Assembly (NCBI GenBank): GCA_025331125.1 | Contig: JAOALB010000076.1 | Coordinates: 62,001-126,000 of the forward strand | Direction: 5' to 3' | DNA from: Mycogone perniciosa | Taxonomy: Eukaryota; Ascomycota; Sordariomycetes; Hypocreales; Hypocreaceae | Length of the DNA stretch: 64,000 nt | Shown here: one piece after another, positions 23,186-34,369 of the stretch | Numbering within the stretch: the stretch's first letter is position 1 | Layout of the letters: each line of letters begins with the position of its first letter | The notes under the pieces: model-generated | Databases searched by the model: none | Told to the model about the DNA's origin: nothing | What the model saw: the letters and a program-made list of their open reading frames with translations, nothing else | Made by a program: the position numbers and the translations under genes

Positions 23186-25515
23186 ATGGATCCGACAACA
23201 ACGCTTGTTACCTTCTTGTTGTGAGTGTGTGCTGGGATCTCATTCCCTGTTTCTTTTTTTCGTACTACTACTTCGTACTTTGTACGGAGTACTACTTTTC
23301 GATTCCATACGATTGCCTTGTCTTGGTTATTGTTGTCTTTGCTTCTTTTTTTCAAGCCTTTCCACTGGGGTTGTCTTGTCTCTTGTTCACTGGTTTGATA
23401 CGGGCACATTCACGAGCCGTCCATTTCTTCCGTCGCTATCGGACTTGTCCATTGACGCCTTTTTTTTCTTTTGCCGGACGGCCTATCCAGTCCATCGGGT
23501 TTGGTCTCGTGTGGAACACGGCAGACCCTTGGATTGTTTGTTGCCTGAGCGTCTGGATGATCAGCGTGGCCTTCAGCCCGCCATTTCACACCCCAGCACA
23601 CTCTTGCCAGCCCATTGGTATGATCTCATCATTGTTCTGCCCATGCTAGTCTGGATCCTTGTTCATTATTTGTTTTGTCAACACCACTTGAAGGCCTTGT
23701 ATTACTGGGCATCACCCTTGTTCAACTCGTCAGCCCTATGCTCCTGCGAGTAGTCCTTGCCACCAACGGATCCTCATGAGTGAATATTGGATCCTAGTCT
23801 GTGCTAGTCTACTCCGTACTGCCTGTTTCTCATGGCACACGTTCTAGCCCCCATGACATTCACAACAGCCTTGTGGCAATGGACTTGAGCTGACGTATAA
23901 TCTCAGTCAAACCGACCCTTCAGTCCAATCTGTGCAGCTCATTGGCTCCTGGGATAACTTTTCCACGTGCTATACCATGGAGCGGGACATCCGACGGGGC
24001 CGTGACCAGTGGAGGGGATGTTTCTCATTCAAGAACATTGTTCACGACGACGGCGCCCACCATGACTACAAGAGGAATGGGGGCCTCAAAATGGGTCACA
24101 CCTATTATTACTACGTATGTCTTCATATGCTCTCCCCATCCTTCTATCGCGTATTATATATGCTTGACTTGACCAGAGTCAAGCTTGCTCCTTACGTCCA
24201 CTCATTTTCACGATTCACTTGACTTACATCAAGGGTTTTCCTTTAGTACGAGGTGGACGGATCGACGGAGACTTACGATCCCACCATGCCTTACACTACA
24301 GCATGTCCCTACATGCCTGGCCAGGCGGTCAACACTTTGAATGTTCCTGTTGAACGCACATTGCGCCACCGCAGTGCTTCCATGAACTCTATGCATCAAG
24401 AAAATTTCATGACGATGAGCCCCAAAGCCAAGTTCAGCAACCCAAAACAGGTGACCCCTGTGCCCTCTGATGCTAGTAACAACCACCGGACAGGCTCTGC
24501 CCCCTCGATCTTGCGTCACTGCTCCTCATCATGCTCCCTTTCGCCCGCTCCCTCATGGAGACGTTTCTTTTCTCGCAAGTTGCAAAACCTTGAAGCTCAG
24601 CGTGAGCGTTCAGTCGAGCGTGATGATAGTGATGATGAGGATGACCTTTCCTTTACTTCCTACGACAAAGTCATCTCCATCCCCACACAAGTTAGTTATT
24701 ACAGTCGTACGTCAACACCGACAGAGGGTAGCCGGACCAGAGATATCTCCCCCGAGTCTTTGCGTCGGTTCTTGTGCGAAGATGTCCCTGCTACTCGCCC
24801 CAATTCCACCTCGGCTGCACAGCCGACCTTGGCAATACCCGACGTTTTTGATGAGGAGACCGATGACGACGACAATTTTGCGACTTCTGCTGTTTCGGAT
24901 AACCTGCCTTACATCACAGGCCTTTCACCACCACCTTTTCAACGCTCAGCATCATCGGAGTCTATGTCCCTTGCTGCTACCGATTTGAGTTCCTCGACTC
25001 TTAGACCTGCGAACCCCTTGCCACAACCAAGGATGGAGGTACGGTCCAATGTCTCTGGCAAGCATGCCAACCCTACACTACCAAAAATCGAAACTCAATC
25101 TATCACTCGCTTGTCTATCTCGGCTGGCGCAAGTGCTATCGCATCTCCCACATCTTTCTCCCCGGAGTATGAACCCATGACATTCTATGATTCCAATGAC
25201 GAAGACGATGACATCTTGTCAAGCAACGATGATGACACTCTTACGTTCCTCTCACTCCGTCCCGCTCGTACGTTTCAACAACAAGCCTTTGAAGGCTATA
25301 GCTTGCCCCAACAGGCCGAAGAAGGCAAGCGCATGTTGAACTCCCAGCAAACGTTTGCAAGCTTCAATTCGCCCAAACTACTGCCGAGGGAGGACTCGGG
25401 CATTCCTGTCAATGGATCCAACTTATTAGGTACACACATCGATTCTGGACTCGATGACTTCATCAGCGAACTGGGTTGGATTATGGATGTCATTGGCACC
25501 ACTGGTGGTAATTAA
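23186..25515 (+). CDS. Protein with N-terminal AMPK-type glycogen-binding module
   Basis: Three exons, 23186-23220, 23907-24114 and 24247-25515, encode 503 aa. Exon 1 gives MDPTTTLVTFL; splicing continues with FQTDPSVQSVQLIGSWDNFS, then GQWRGC-like RDQWRGC and the YYYYYEVDGSTE strand. This is the fold signature of the carbohydrate-binding module found in AMPK beta subunits and related starch or glycogen binders (about residues 5-105). The remainder is Ser-rich and disordered, with acidic patches (DDSDDEDD, DSNDEDDD) and an RHRSASM phosphorylation-like site. Its partner or enzyme is unknown. Intron 1 is 686 nt, far longer than any other here. The whole structure is inferred from frame, splice signals and domain continuity. 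Confidence 0.8.
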
Positions 25516-26540
25516 ACCGCACTAGTACCTACAGCAATACCATACTATATCTTCAACTCTACTGTTCACTCATTTCCCCTATATGTCTTCATATGCCCCA
25601 GTGGCATTGCTCACACAGCACCAAATCTACGTGGCCCCCGTGTCCACACAAACACACGAACGTTGGACAAAATTTATACTTGGTATCTATCGACATGTTC
25701 CGTTGCCGGTCATGCAACTGGACTCGGACTGTTTTTCTTGGCGTTGTCTGGACATATGATTTATATGGCACAACACTGGCCCTAAGGAAGGGGTATGGCC
25801 CATACACGGTCAACGGATTTTCATTTTGTTTTCATCTATAAATACCCCTTTCCTTGATGAAACTCAACAGGTTTGAGGCCGAATGGAAACAACGAAGCTT
25901 CAGAGAAGCTCGTGCTCGGGAAAGGGAGGGTGGAAGAGTGGTCAGGAAAGGAAATTTGGAGGTGATGATTCGGATGAGAGCGATAATGTGAGACGTGGCC
26001 GTAACGCAGTATGTCTCGGATCGAGACGTCGGGGGTTGAAACTATAGGAGAGGGAAATTTCTTGCTCGTGGTCGAGTCATGTGATTAGTGAGTTGTTCCG
26101 AAGATGGACGGACGCATGATAGCAAGAGAGAAAAAGAAACGTCTCCCGAAACTCGATCTTACGAGTATGTGTGTGGTCTATAATTATCGTAAGATTAGAT
26201 GGCGCTGGCACTACCGTGAAATCAAGCCTGAATCATGAAGAGGCTAGCTGAACGGAAAACTTGGAAGAAAATCTTGTTGCACGGACATGTGCTGTTGGAT
26301 TGAATTGTCTTACGGTGACATGCCAACTGGACATGAGCAGCTGAAGTGAGAATGGGTATCTTGTTTGTTATCTTGCTGGATAGGGAGGCATAGGCATCTA
26401 AACTACTCCGTACTTGTACGCGATTTATCGGATTCATCTACTACTAGTAGTACATGGTATTGTGCTCGTCCAGAACCTTGTGCAAACTTTGATCGTGCAC
26501 TAATAACGCCGTCATCATCACCTGTGAACGCAGGCAGACC
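25516..26540. other. Convergent intergenic region
   Basis: About 1 kb between the stop codons of the glycogen-binding-module gene and the Swc2 gene. No gene recognised. One dispersed 9-mer copy lies at 26404-26412, followed by TTGTACG and an ACTACTAGTAGTAC palindrome-like stretch. Confidence 0.5.
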
Positions 26541-29095
26541 CTATTGTGCTGAGACTGCTCCTTCGACTGGCTGAGGTTGAGGTTGACCCTGGGGTTGTGA
26601 TTGCGTCTGTTGTGGTGTTTCTTGTGGCCTAGACCCTTCGGCTAATGGTATCGGTTTTGGCTGCTGCGGCTGTTGTTGTAATTGGGGTTGTTGCGGCTGT
26701 TGGGGAGGAGATTGTTGTTGTTGTGCTTGTTGTGGCAACTGCTGGACTTGCTTTTGTGGTTGCTTTTGAATTTGTTGCGGTTTCTGATGCTGCTGTTGCA
26801 CCTGTAGTGTTGATGTCGGTGGTGGTGGCTGTAATTGCGGCTGTTGCCTTTGCAATTGTGGCATCTGTGCTGGCTGTTGCGGTGGTTGGCCACTAGCATT
26901 TGCCTGAGCCCCCTTCTCCTGTGTTGATGTCTCCTTGCCCTGACCCGACTTTTCCTTCTCTTCGGCAGTTCTTCCAGGGGCGTTCGGGTTGAGGAAACGT
27001 TCTGACACACCACGAGCGGCCACTTTGCCGCTACCTACCCACGCGTTGAGAATCCTGCTCCAGTTGTGCTCGCCACGAGTGAGGCGCTGGATCTCACGAT
27101 AGGCATAGGCATTGTAATATGGCAGACCCGTTCTTGGATCGCGGTAACGGGCAGGGAGGTTGGTAATAACGCACATGGGGTTGGGTGCGGGTTCTACAGA
27201 AGAATATGTCAATAAGAGCCACGGTTCTTCTTTCAATATAGGGGCTAGGAAGACGAAAAAAAGAGGGAAAAGGGCCACATACTGGCAAGCCTGTTCATCT
27301 TTCGCCCGAATAGGATTTGCGTCTGAATGCTTTTATCCCTGATGGCGTTCTCGTCAAAATTCTGAAAGATGATGGCATTTCGGGTCGTCGTCTCTGGGTT
27401 TGCGATAGAGGCCGACGGAGGCGGTGGTTCTGAAAGGCTAGGGCTCGTTGATTTACTTATTGAAGTTGCCTCTACCTCTATGGGCTTGAGCATAACATCC
27501 CGGAGAAACGGCTCGGCCACGGTGGTGGTGTTGGTGGTGGCGCCAGAGGTCGACTCCGGTGATTGTCCTTGAGATGATGGCGCCGGACTAGGCCCATGCT
27601 GAGAAGTGTTTGGAGGAGCAAGGAAGCTGGACTTTGTGTTCGTATTGAGGTGATAATCAGTACCCATTGATGGTGGAGGAGCGAGTACTGGTGCAGCCAG
27701 AACACCAGATGGTTTGCTGGCTTCTGGCGGCCGGGACGCTGGAGGAGGCGTAGATGTCGGCGCAGCCAAACCACTCAGTGGCGGTGGGGGTATAGGCGGC
27801 ATGGCCATGAGCCGCGGACGTTGCTGGATATCATCCTTTTGCTTTGCTGCAGTGGGAGGAGGCGACGGGGCAGCAGCTGGGGATAACCTTGACGGTGGAT
27901 ATTGTTGAGCCTGTGTCTCTATAGGGGTTGTATTCGCTGCCGTGTTCTCTTGCTTCGTCGGAGGTGTAGACTCATTGGCTTGCGGTTCTGCCGCAGGTGG
28001 TGGATGTACTTCATTCGATTGCTGCTGTTGTGTTGAGTCTGGTTTCGACGACTGGGCAATAACAGCGTCACCCGCTGGCGGTTGTCCGTCATTTTTCTGA
28101 CCCTCTTGAGCCTTGTTCTCCCTGTCAACTTCTTTGTCCTTGGCATTGGCCTTGTCCTTGCCCCCTTTGTCGGCCTTTTCTCTCCTCCTTTTGGGTTTCT
28201 CCTCTTCAATGACAACTCGCCGTGCCTCACCAATTCCGGTCCAGAAAGTAATAACAGGGCCCTTAAGTGTCCTTTGGTTTAGAGCTGCCAGCTTCGCCCT
28301 CCGCTCTTCCTCCCTTTGCTTCTCCGCCACCTCCCAGCGGTTCAGGCTCTTGCTGTTACGCTTCTCTACAATGGCCGCCTCGCGTAGCCGCTCCTCCTGC
28401 GTCATGGGGGGCTTCTTAAGCGCCTCCAACTTCGCTGCCTTCTTCTGCATCTGCTCCAGCTGCTTGAGCCGCCTCTCCTCCCGCTCCATCATTTGCTGAT
28501 GAAGCTGCTCTTTGGACATGCGTGTAGTCTTGCGCGATGACGCTCGGGTGGGGAGATCCGCCGGCGAGGGTAACCAGGAGGTGCGCTCTGATTTCTTCTT
28601 GGGGCGCGGTACAGGCGTCGGCGTCGAGGTGTCTGATGCTGTCGGGTCGATGCGGACCTTCTTCCTGAACTTGGCTGGGATGGCGTCCTGGGTCTTTCGC
28701 TTGCGTTGGGCAGCACGCCGTTCCTTGGCCTGTCGCTCGAGTTCCTTCTCGCCTTCAAAATCTTCACCAGCATTGTTGTCATCTTCAGAGTCAGAAGACG
28801 AGTCCATCTGGACGTCAGACGCATCCTCCCCTGCGTCTGTAAATCCATAGTCATTCTCGTCCTCGGCGAACAGGAGCTCCAGATCAGAGTCAGGTTCCTC
28901 ATTTGCCAGCATCGACTTCATGCGATTGCCGGCCGTAGACCGTCGCGCTCGTGTCGTAGCGAGCCATTCTATGCGATTTGTCTCGGGTTCGCTGTCGGAG
29001 CTGTTGGAGGAGCTATTGGAGTCGCTTGGTGGCGGGTTGGACAACGGAGACTCGTCCCTGTCGGACGGCCTCGACTCCGAATCCATCACGGACAT
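26541..29095 (-). CDS. swc2: SWR1-complex histone-exchange subunit Swc2/Vps72 (YL1 family)
   Basis: Nuclear protein that binds H2A.Z-H2B and guides its deposition by SWR1. Two exons, 29095-27283 and 27193-26541, encode 821 aa. The YL1 N-terminal region (about residues 35-290) starts with EWLATTRARRSTAGNRM, followed by an acidic block (DSSSDSEDDN) that would contact H2A.Z, and a long Lys/Glu/Arg helix (about 195-290). Splicing restores the YL1 C-terminal motif (about 610-655) CVITNLPARYRDPRTGLPYYNAYAYREIQRL. A Pro/Ser-rich linker (about 330-560) separates the two. The C-terminal 120 residues are almost only Gln and Pro, a prion-like tail that I do not expect in all homologues. Confidence 0.93.
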
Positions 29096-29741
29096 GAGGT
29101 TGAATAGTTTAGGCGTATTTCATGTCCTATTGACGCACCAGTCGGTAGTGGCATCATCGGAGCGCGCTGTGGAAGAGTGACACTTTGGATGGAGGGGGAA
29201 AGGCGTTTGTGATCAGGCAATGGCAAAATTTCCGTCTGCTGACATCAGTGGAAGACAGACCTAACTACTCCGTGCTACTAGCAACATACGAGTACGCCAA
29301 TAAAAATCACTGGACTCTGTTCAGCAGAATGACTTGGAATAAATCCAGTACACAAAAATTCTTTACATCCAACGCTGTATTTTATTTCAACTCAGTCACT
29401 CACTTAGAGTCTCTCATTTATAATATTCCAAAGAATCGAAGCAACGCTCCCTGTCCAGCATGGTTTGATATTAATATATTCACATTTCTTCTGTCTATGC
29501 CAGTTTCGCTGTCCTGCTACGTGCAGTTGTAACACCGCATCCAAGCTTCGTCAAATCCAAACCCAGTAACCCAAGAAGCTGTATCCGTATGCATGCTACT
29601 CCAAATAAATATTATCACGAACGCCATGAAAGGTAGCCCCTCAGATCTCAGCGCCTGCCAATCAATCTACTAAACAAAAAAGACAATGTCATATCTCACT
29701 GCCCACTGCCCAATGCACATCATGCTCATTCTCTCAGCCGT
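29096..29741. other. Intergenic region upstream of swc2 and downstream of atg15
   Basis: About 650 bases; both flanking genes are on the minus strand. It should hold the swc2 promoter and the atg15 3' end. A near-match of the dispersed motif (CTACTCCGTGCTAC) occurs at about 29264-29278. Nothing else recognised. Confidence 0.5.
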
Positions 29742-31718
29742 CTACATCTCATCTGGCGAGAAATCATCGTCATCTCCTTCCCATTCTTTGCAGAAACCAA
29801 CCCAGTTTCGGTCGAGGCATTTTGGCTTTGCCGATGGCGAAGCAGTTGCAACAGGAGTTGGGGTTGAGGTCGGAGCTGCAGTGATGGGCGGCGTAGTAAC
29901 AACCACCAATGACTGGGAGCTTGTTTGTGTTGCTAATTCATCGTTGCAACCCCAAAATTTGCCAGGAGTTTCGCAGGTTGTGCTGGGCGTAGTTGTTTGC
30001 GACTGTGTCGGTTCGTCGTTGCAGCCCCAAAACCGTCCTGGAGTCTCACAGGTTGTGGTTGGTACCGTAGTGGTGGATGGTGTTGTAGAGGCTTCTGTCG
30101 TCTTATCTTTGCATCCGAACCAACCAGGTGTTTTACAAGTGGATGTGGATGTGGACGTTGTCGTTGCGGTCGCAGTTGGTATACTACCCGTGGCAGTCGT
30201 CTTGTCCAAACAACCCCACCAGCCTGGTGTTTGACATGTTGTCGTACGTGTCCGAGTTCGGGAAGTTGTCGTGGGGACTGCGGATGTCGTGGTTTCGGTC
30301 CCGTTGCTCTCATACATCTTCCACTGGGCACAATCGCGACACTCCGGGGTAAGTTTACACTTGGGAACATCGTCGTACTTCAGGATGACATCGTGGATAA
30401 CAGATCGGATTTTGTGAGTGCCGATTCCCACTCGCCATCCTTTATCAGCAACAACGTCGTAGACACACTCGTAGCCGGTATGACAGGTCGACTCCATAGC
30501 GTAACCAGCAAATGAGCATGAAGCGGTGGCCCCGTTGCATGTGCCGATATAAATCGGGTCTGCGGTATGACCAAAGTGGAAAGTCCCCGTATAAGCTCGA
30601 GCCTGAGGTGTGTTTGGGTCAGCTCCGGGGGGGACAGGAAGACCCAACCGAGATGCTGGAAGAGCTTCGGGAACAGCTTCGAATGTCACCGCTGGTAGAC
30701 CATACGTCAAAGCCAGCAAAGAAGAAACAGCGCCGCCCAACGAATGTCCCGCCACCCAAATGGTAGAATCTGGATACTGCTCGGTGACGTTTGAGTAGAG
30801 CTCGCGGGCCGCTGCATAATACCGGTTCTCCTCATGAAGGGCCTTTGTAACGCAGGTGTTGTTGCAGGTATAGGTCCCAGTGGCGCAATCACAGACCTGA
30901 TGCCAAGTCCACTGCCCCTGCTGAGCACAGCAGCAACTGAAGAATAAGTTGTCATTGACCTTATCATTGGTTGTGGTGCCATCTCCATCAAAAACGGCGG
31001 GAGAGGTACCCTTGAGCCCAATCACGATCGTTGAGTTGGTTTCGTCAGCCCAAATATGGCCGCGTAGGCCGTCGCCCTCCCAACCAAAGTCCAGGCCCCG
31101 GTCAAAGCCGTCACCGACATCTTCCCAGTCGGCATCGCCTTCCTTGGTCACATAGGCATCGGCAGCCATATACGCCATGCTCAAGACCGTGTTCTTATCT
31201 GTGATATCTGGGGATAGAACCTCATCCATTGCCCATGCCGAGGCATCGAGCACAGCTGCGAAGCCTCGTCGCCGAGATTCCGCCACTATGGGATCTACCA
31301 CCGACGGACGACGATCGGTCAATCGTTCGATCGTGACGGCGCGGCTCTTGGCCTTTAGCCGTGACATATCTAGTTCAGGATACTCATCGTCTGCGGCAAG
31401 GAAGATTCGGGATTCATCATGGACCACGTCCAGTTTCCTGTGAAGTCTAGGGTGCCGGTTCAAGCCATGATGGTAGATGTGTCGGAGAGTAAATGTATGG
31501 TCTGCTGGCTGTGGAGTTTCTGGATTCGAGGGGAGGAATGGGCCGGGCCCTGGCGGGAGTAGTACATGCTGATCGAGTCCAACCTCTCGGCTTGCTGACG
31601 CCGTACCCGGAGCGACAGCTACGAATGACAGCAACAGAGCTGCTGTCACTCTACCGATAGAGACGCATGTGGAGCTATATGGAATTCCGGACTGAGAAGT
31701 CATGATGGACTGCACCAT
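29742..31718 (-). CDS. atg15: Vacuolar autophagy lipase Atg15
   Basis: Class 3 (alpha/beta hydrolase) phospholipase that breaks down autophagic and multivesicular bodies inside the vacuole. The first ATG is at 31718 (658 aa); a second in-frame Met follows at 31703. A hydrophobic segment (about residues 20-42) fits the signal anchor. Conserved parts include IVIGLKGTSP, CCCAQQ, WVAGHSLGGAVSSLLAL (catalytic Ser) and FHFGHTADPIYIGTCNG (catalytic Asp region). After about residue 480 the tail is Thr-rich with four TCxTPGxxGCxD-like repeats and a last CLDRNWVGFC unit. The gene has no introns. Confidence 0.93.
   Translation of the reverse strand: MVQSIMTSQSGIPYSSTCVSIGRVTAALLLSFVAVAPGTASASREVGLDQHVLLPPGPGPFLPSNPETPQPADHTFTLRHIYHHGLNRHPRLHRKLDVVHDESRIFLAADDEYPELDMSRLKAKSRAVTIERLTDRRPSVVDPIVAESRRRGFAAVLDASAWAMDEVLSPDITDKNTVLSMAYMAADAYVTKEGDADWEDVGDGFDRGLDFGWEGDGLRGHIWADETNSTIVIGLKGTSPAVFDGDGTTTNDKVNDNLFFSCCCAQQGQWTWHQVCDCATGTYTCNNTCVTKALHEENRYYAAARELYSNVTEQYPDSTIWVAGHSLGGAVSSLLALTYGLPAVTFEAVPEALPASRLGLPVPPGADPNTPQARAYTGTFHFGHTADPIYIGTCNGATASCSFAGYAMESTCHTGYECVYDVVADKGWRVGIGTHKIRSVIHDVILKYDDVPKCKLTPECRDCAQWKMYESNGTETTTSAVPTTTSRTRTRTTTCQTPGWWGCLDKTTATGSIPTATATTTSTSTSTCKTPGWFGCKDKTTEASTTPSTTTVPTTTCETPGRFWGCNDEPTQSQTTTPSTTCETPGKFWGCNDELATQTSSQSLVVVTTPPITAAPTSTPTPVATASPSAKPKCLDRNWVGFCKEWEGDDDDFSPDEM
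29790..30240 (-). repeat. Coding tandem Cys-repeat in Atg15 tail
   Basis: Within the Atg15 reading frame, four units share T-C-[QKE]-T-P-G-[WRK]-[WF]-x-G-C-x-D: CQTPGWWGCLD, CKTPGWFGCKD, CETPGRFWGCND and CETPGKFWGCND. A related final unit, CLDRNWVGFC, follows. Thr/Ser-rich linkers of 20-25 residues separate them. The last two full units are nearly identical in DNA, which suggests recent duplication. Confidence 0.85.
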
Positions 31719-32379
31719 CGGCAAAAGAGGGAAATATCATGAGTTGAGTAGAAATGATGACGATGGCGAAAAGGATGAAGATGAGGGAAAGGGAACGTCA
31801 GGTGATGTTGTCATACAACACTACTGTACGGAGTACGGAGTACTAGGTAGCATTGGTTGTTTGGCACGCGGCCGAGGACTGACGTTATCTAAATAGCGGC
31901 CGGGACTCACAAGAGAGATGACGCAGGACGCAGTCAGTCTTTAGCACGCACGATAAGTTTAACCTAAAGCCTGAGTATCAGTTAGTACAACAGGCGCATT
32001 AGGGATACGTGTGAATAAAGTTTACTCTAACAAAGTCTGTTAGCTGATAAAGCTTACCGCCTAATCTAAGAAAGGCGGCTCCCCAACAAAAGGTGGATCA
32101 GCTCCGAGGTCCCTCCGTGGCTTCACTGACTGCAGGACCCCCAAGCCACTGGACGGGATTGGCCCAGGCCTCTCCTGCAGGCACTTTCCGGGCATTTAAC
32201 AAGCCACACTTGGCTCAGGCACACGGTGGCGCGTCTCTGCGCGGTGCAGTCGCGCGATGCTCAAATTTAGTCGACATAATACCGAGAAGCCTCACCTCCT
32301 CCAAAGCTTCGCAAACCGCAGAGAGCGAGAGGGATCGCACTTTCAAACCCCGATCACACATCGCTTTGAAGAGTCGAAG
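31719..32379. other. Divergent promoter region between atg15 and pob3
   Basis: About 660 bases between divergent start codons. Two overlapping dispersed 9-mer copies lie at 31827-31835 and 31834-31842. No gene or RNA recognised. Confidence 0.55.
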
Positions 32380-34369
32380 ATGACTGCCATGTGAGCTTTC
32401 CAGCGCGCCCTTTTCTCCAAAAGAAAGAAAGAAAGAAAGAAAAAGAGCAAATTCGTTGATCCTAATCCCGATCCCGATGTTCATTCATGTCACCGATGCA
32501 AAGCATTCATCCATCAAAACCGTTTATGCAACCAATCAATCCAGAAGCTAACCATTGGTTTCGCCCTCTAGTGAAAGCTTCGATAGCATCTACCTTGACC
32601 TCTCCAAGGAGAGCGGCAAGTGCAGATTCGCAGAGACTGGTTTTGGCTGGAAACCTGCTGGCGGCGGCGATACCTTCACCCTCGACCATAGCAATATCGG
32701 TGGCGCGCAATGGAGCCGAGCCGCCAGGGGATACGAAATCAGGATCCTGCAACGCAACTCGGGAATCATTCAGTTGGACGGCTTCCAGCAGGAAGACTAT
32801 GAGCGCCTGAGCAAGATCTTCAAGAACTGGTATAGCACAGTGCTGGAAAACAAAGAGCATGCCCTGAGAGGATGGAACTGGGGCAAGGCCGAGTTTTCCA
32901 AGGCCGAGCTGGTCTTCAGTGTCCAGAACAAACCTGCCTTCGAACTGCCTTACTCTGAAGTTGGCAACACGAACTTGGCTGGCCGAAACGAAGTCGCGGT
33001 GGAGATGGCGCTGCCACTAAATGCCAACGACACTGGAACCGAGGGTCAGCTCGGTGGTGCTCGTGGCAAGGGAAAGAAGGCCGGTGCTGGCAAGGACCAG
33101 CTCGTGGAGATGCGCTTCTACATCCCCGGCGTAACAACAAAGAAGGAGACAGAGGGTGAAGAAGCGGGTAGCGATGACGGTGGCGAGGAGGAGAAGAACG
33201 CTGCCACTCTTTTCTACGAGACCCTCATCGAGAAGGCAGAGATCGGTGAGACAGCTGGTGATACTATCGCCACCTTCCTTGACGTCCTTCATCTTACTCC
33301 CAGGTATGCCCTGTCGTCTTCATTAACAACATTGATCCGTTCTCTTACGCTGTATGCAGAGGTCGTTTCGATATCGACATGTACGAGGCGTCATTCCGTC
33401 TGCGCGGCAAGACATACGATTACAAGATCCAATATGAGGCTATCAAGAAGTTCATGGTTCTTCCCAAACCTGATGAGATGCATTGTTTGCTCTGCATCGG
33501 GCTGGACCCTCCTCTGCGCCAGGGCCAGACGCGATATCCCTTCGTTGTCATGCAGTTTAAGAAGGATGAGGAGGTGACCATCGACCTCAATCTTGAAGAA
33601 TCAGAGCTTCAGAGCAAGTACAAAGACAAGCTCGAGGCCCACTATGAAGAGCCCCTACATCACGTTGTCGCCAAGATTTTCCGAGGACTGGGCAACAAGA
33701 AAATTTCATCACCTGCAAAGGACTTCCTCACGTATGTTTCTTACGCCCTCGTTATGACATACGCGCATACTAATCTCACATCACAGGCACCGAAGCCAAT
33801 ACGGTATCAAGTGCTCTATCAAGGCCAGCGAAGGTTTCTTGTATTGCTTGGAGAAGGCTTTCATGTTCGTTCCCAAGCCGGCTACCTACATTGCCTACGA
33901 ACAAACACAATCCATCACATTCTCCCGCGTTGGTGGCGCCGTCTCAGCCTTGTCAACGTTTGATATTACGGTGGTCATGAAGAACAGCGCTGGTTCGTCC
34001 CAGTTCAGCAACATCAACCGTGAGGATCTCAAGGCTCTAGAGACCTTCTTCAAACTCAAGGGCCTACGCGTTAAGAACGAGATTGACGAAGATGCTAACC
34101 TGCTTGCTGCGGCCCTCCGAGAGGAGGCAATGGATGAGTCAGACGACGAAGTCGTGGCTGTCAAAGCAGACCGCGGTTCGGCTGATGAGGACGAAGAGAG
34201 TGTGGATGAGGACTTTCAGGCCGACAGTGAAAGTGATGTGGCTGAGGAGTATGATAGCAATCACGAGAGCTCTGGTTCTGGAAGCGCTGAGAGCGATGTG
34301 GATAATGATGATGAGGACGACGAGGGCGAGGATCAAGAGAGGCCTAAGAAGAAGAAGAAGATGGGCTGA
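32380..34369 (+). CDS. pob3: FACT histone chaperone subunit Pob3 (SSRP1 homologue)
   Basis: Partner of Spt16 in FACT, which loosens and restores nucleosomes during transcription and replication. Four exons, 32380-32390, 32572-33303, 33360-33731 and 33787-34369, encode 565 aa. The 11-nt first exon gives MTA plus part of Ile and splices to ESFDSIYLDLSKESGKCRF. Then come the N-terminal PH-like region with GWNWGKAEF, the structure-specific recognition domain with FYIPGV and LHLTPRGRFDIDMYEASFRLRGKTYDY, the second PH-like domain (about 380-480) and an acidic tail ending in KKKKKMG. There is no HMG box, as usual for fungal Pob3. Intron 1 (181 nt) holds an AAAG repeat. Confidence 0.95.
32421..32444 (+). 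repeat. (AAAG)n microsatellite in pob3 intron 1
   Basis: Run of AAAG units inside the first intron of pob3, 30 bases after its 5' splice site. Confidence 0.85.

Noticed and set aside
23205..23753. Open frame of 182 codons with many Cys, Leu and Phe
   Set aside because: It lies wholly within the 686-nt intron, is T-rich (hence hydrophobic codons) and has no conserved motif.
31719..31724. Two extra codons before the atg15 ATG
   Set aside because: They would need a TTG start; ATG at 31718 is preferred.
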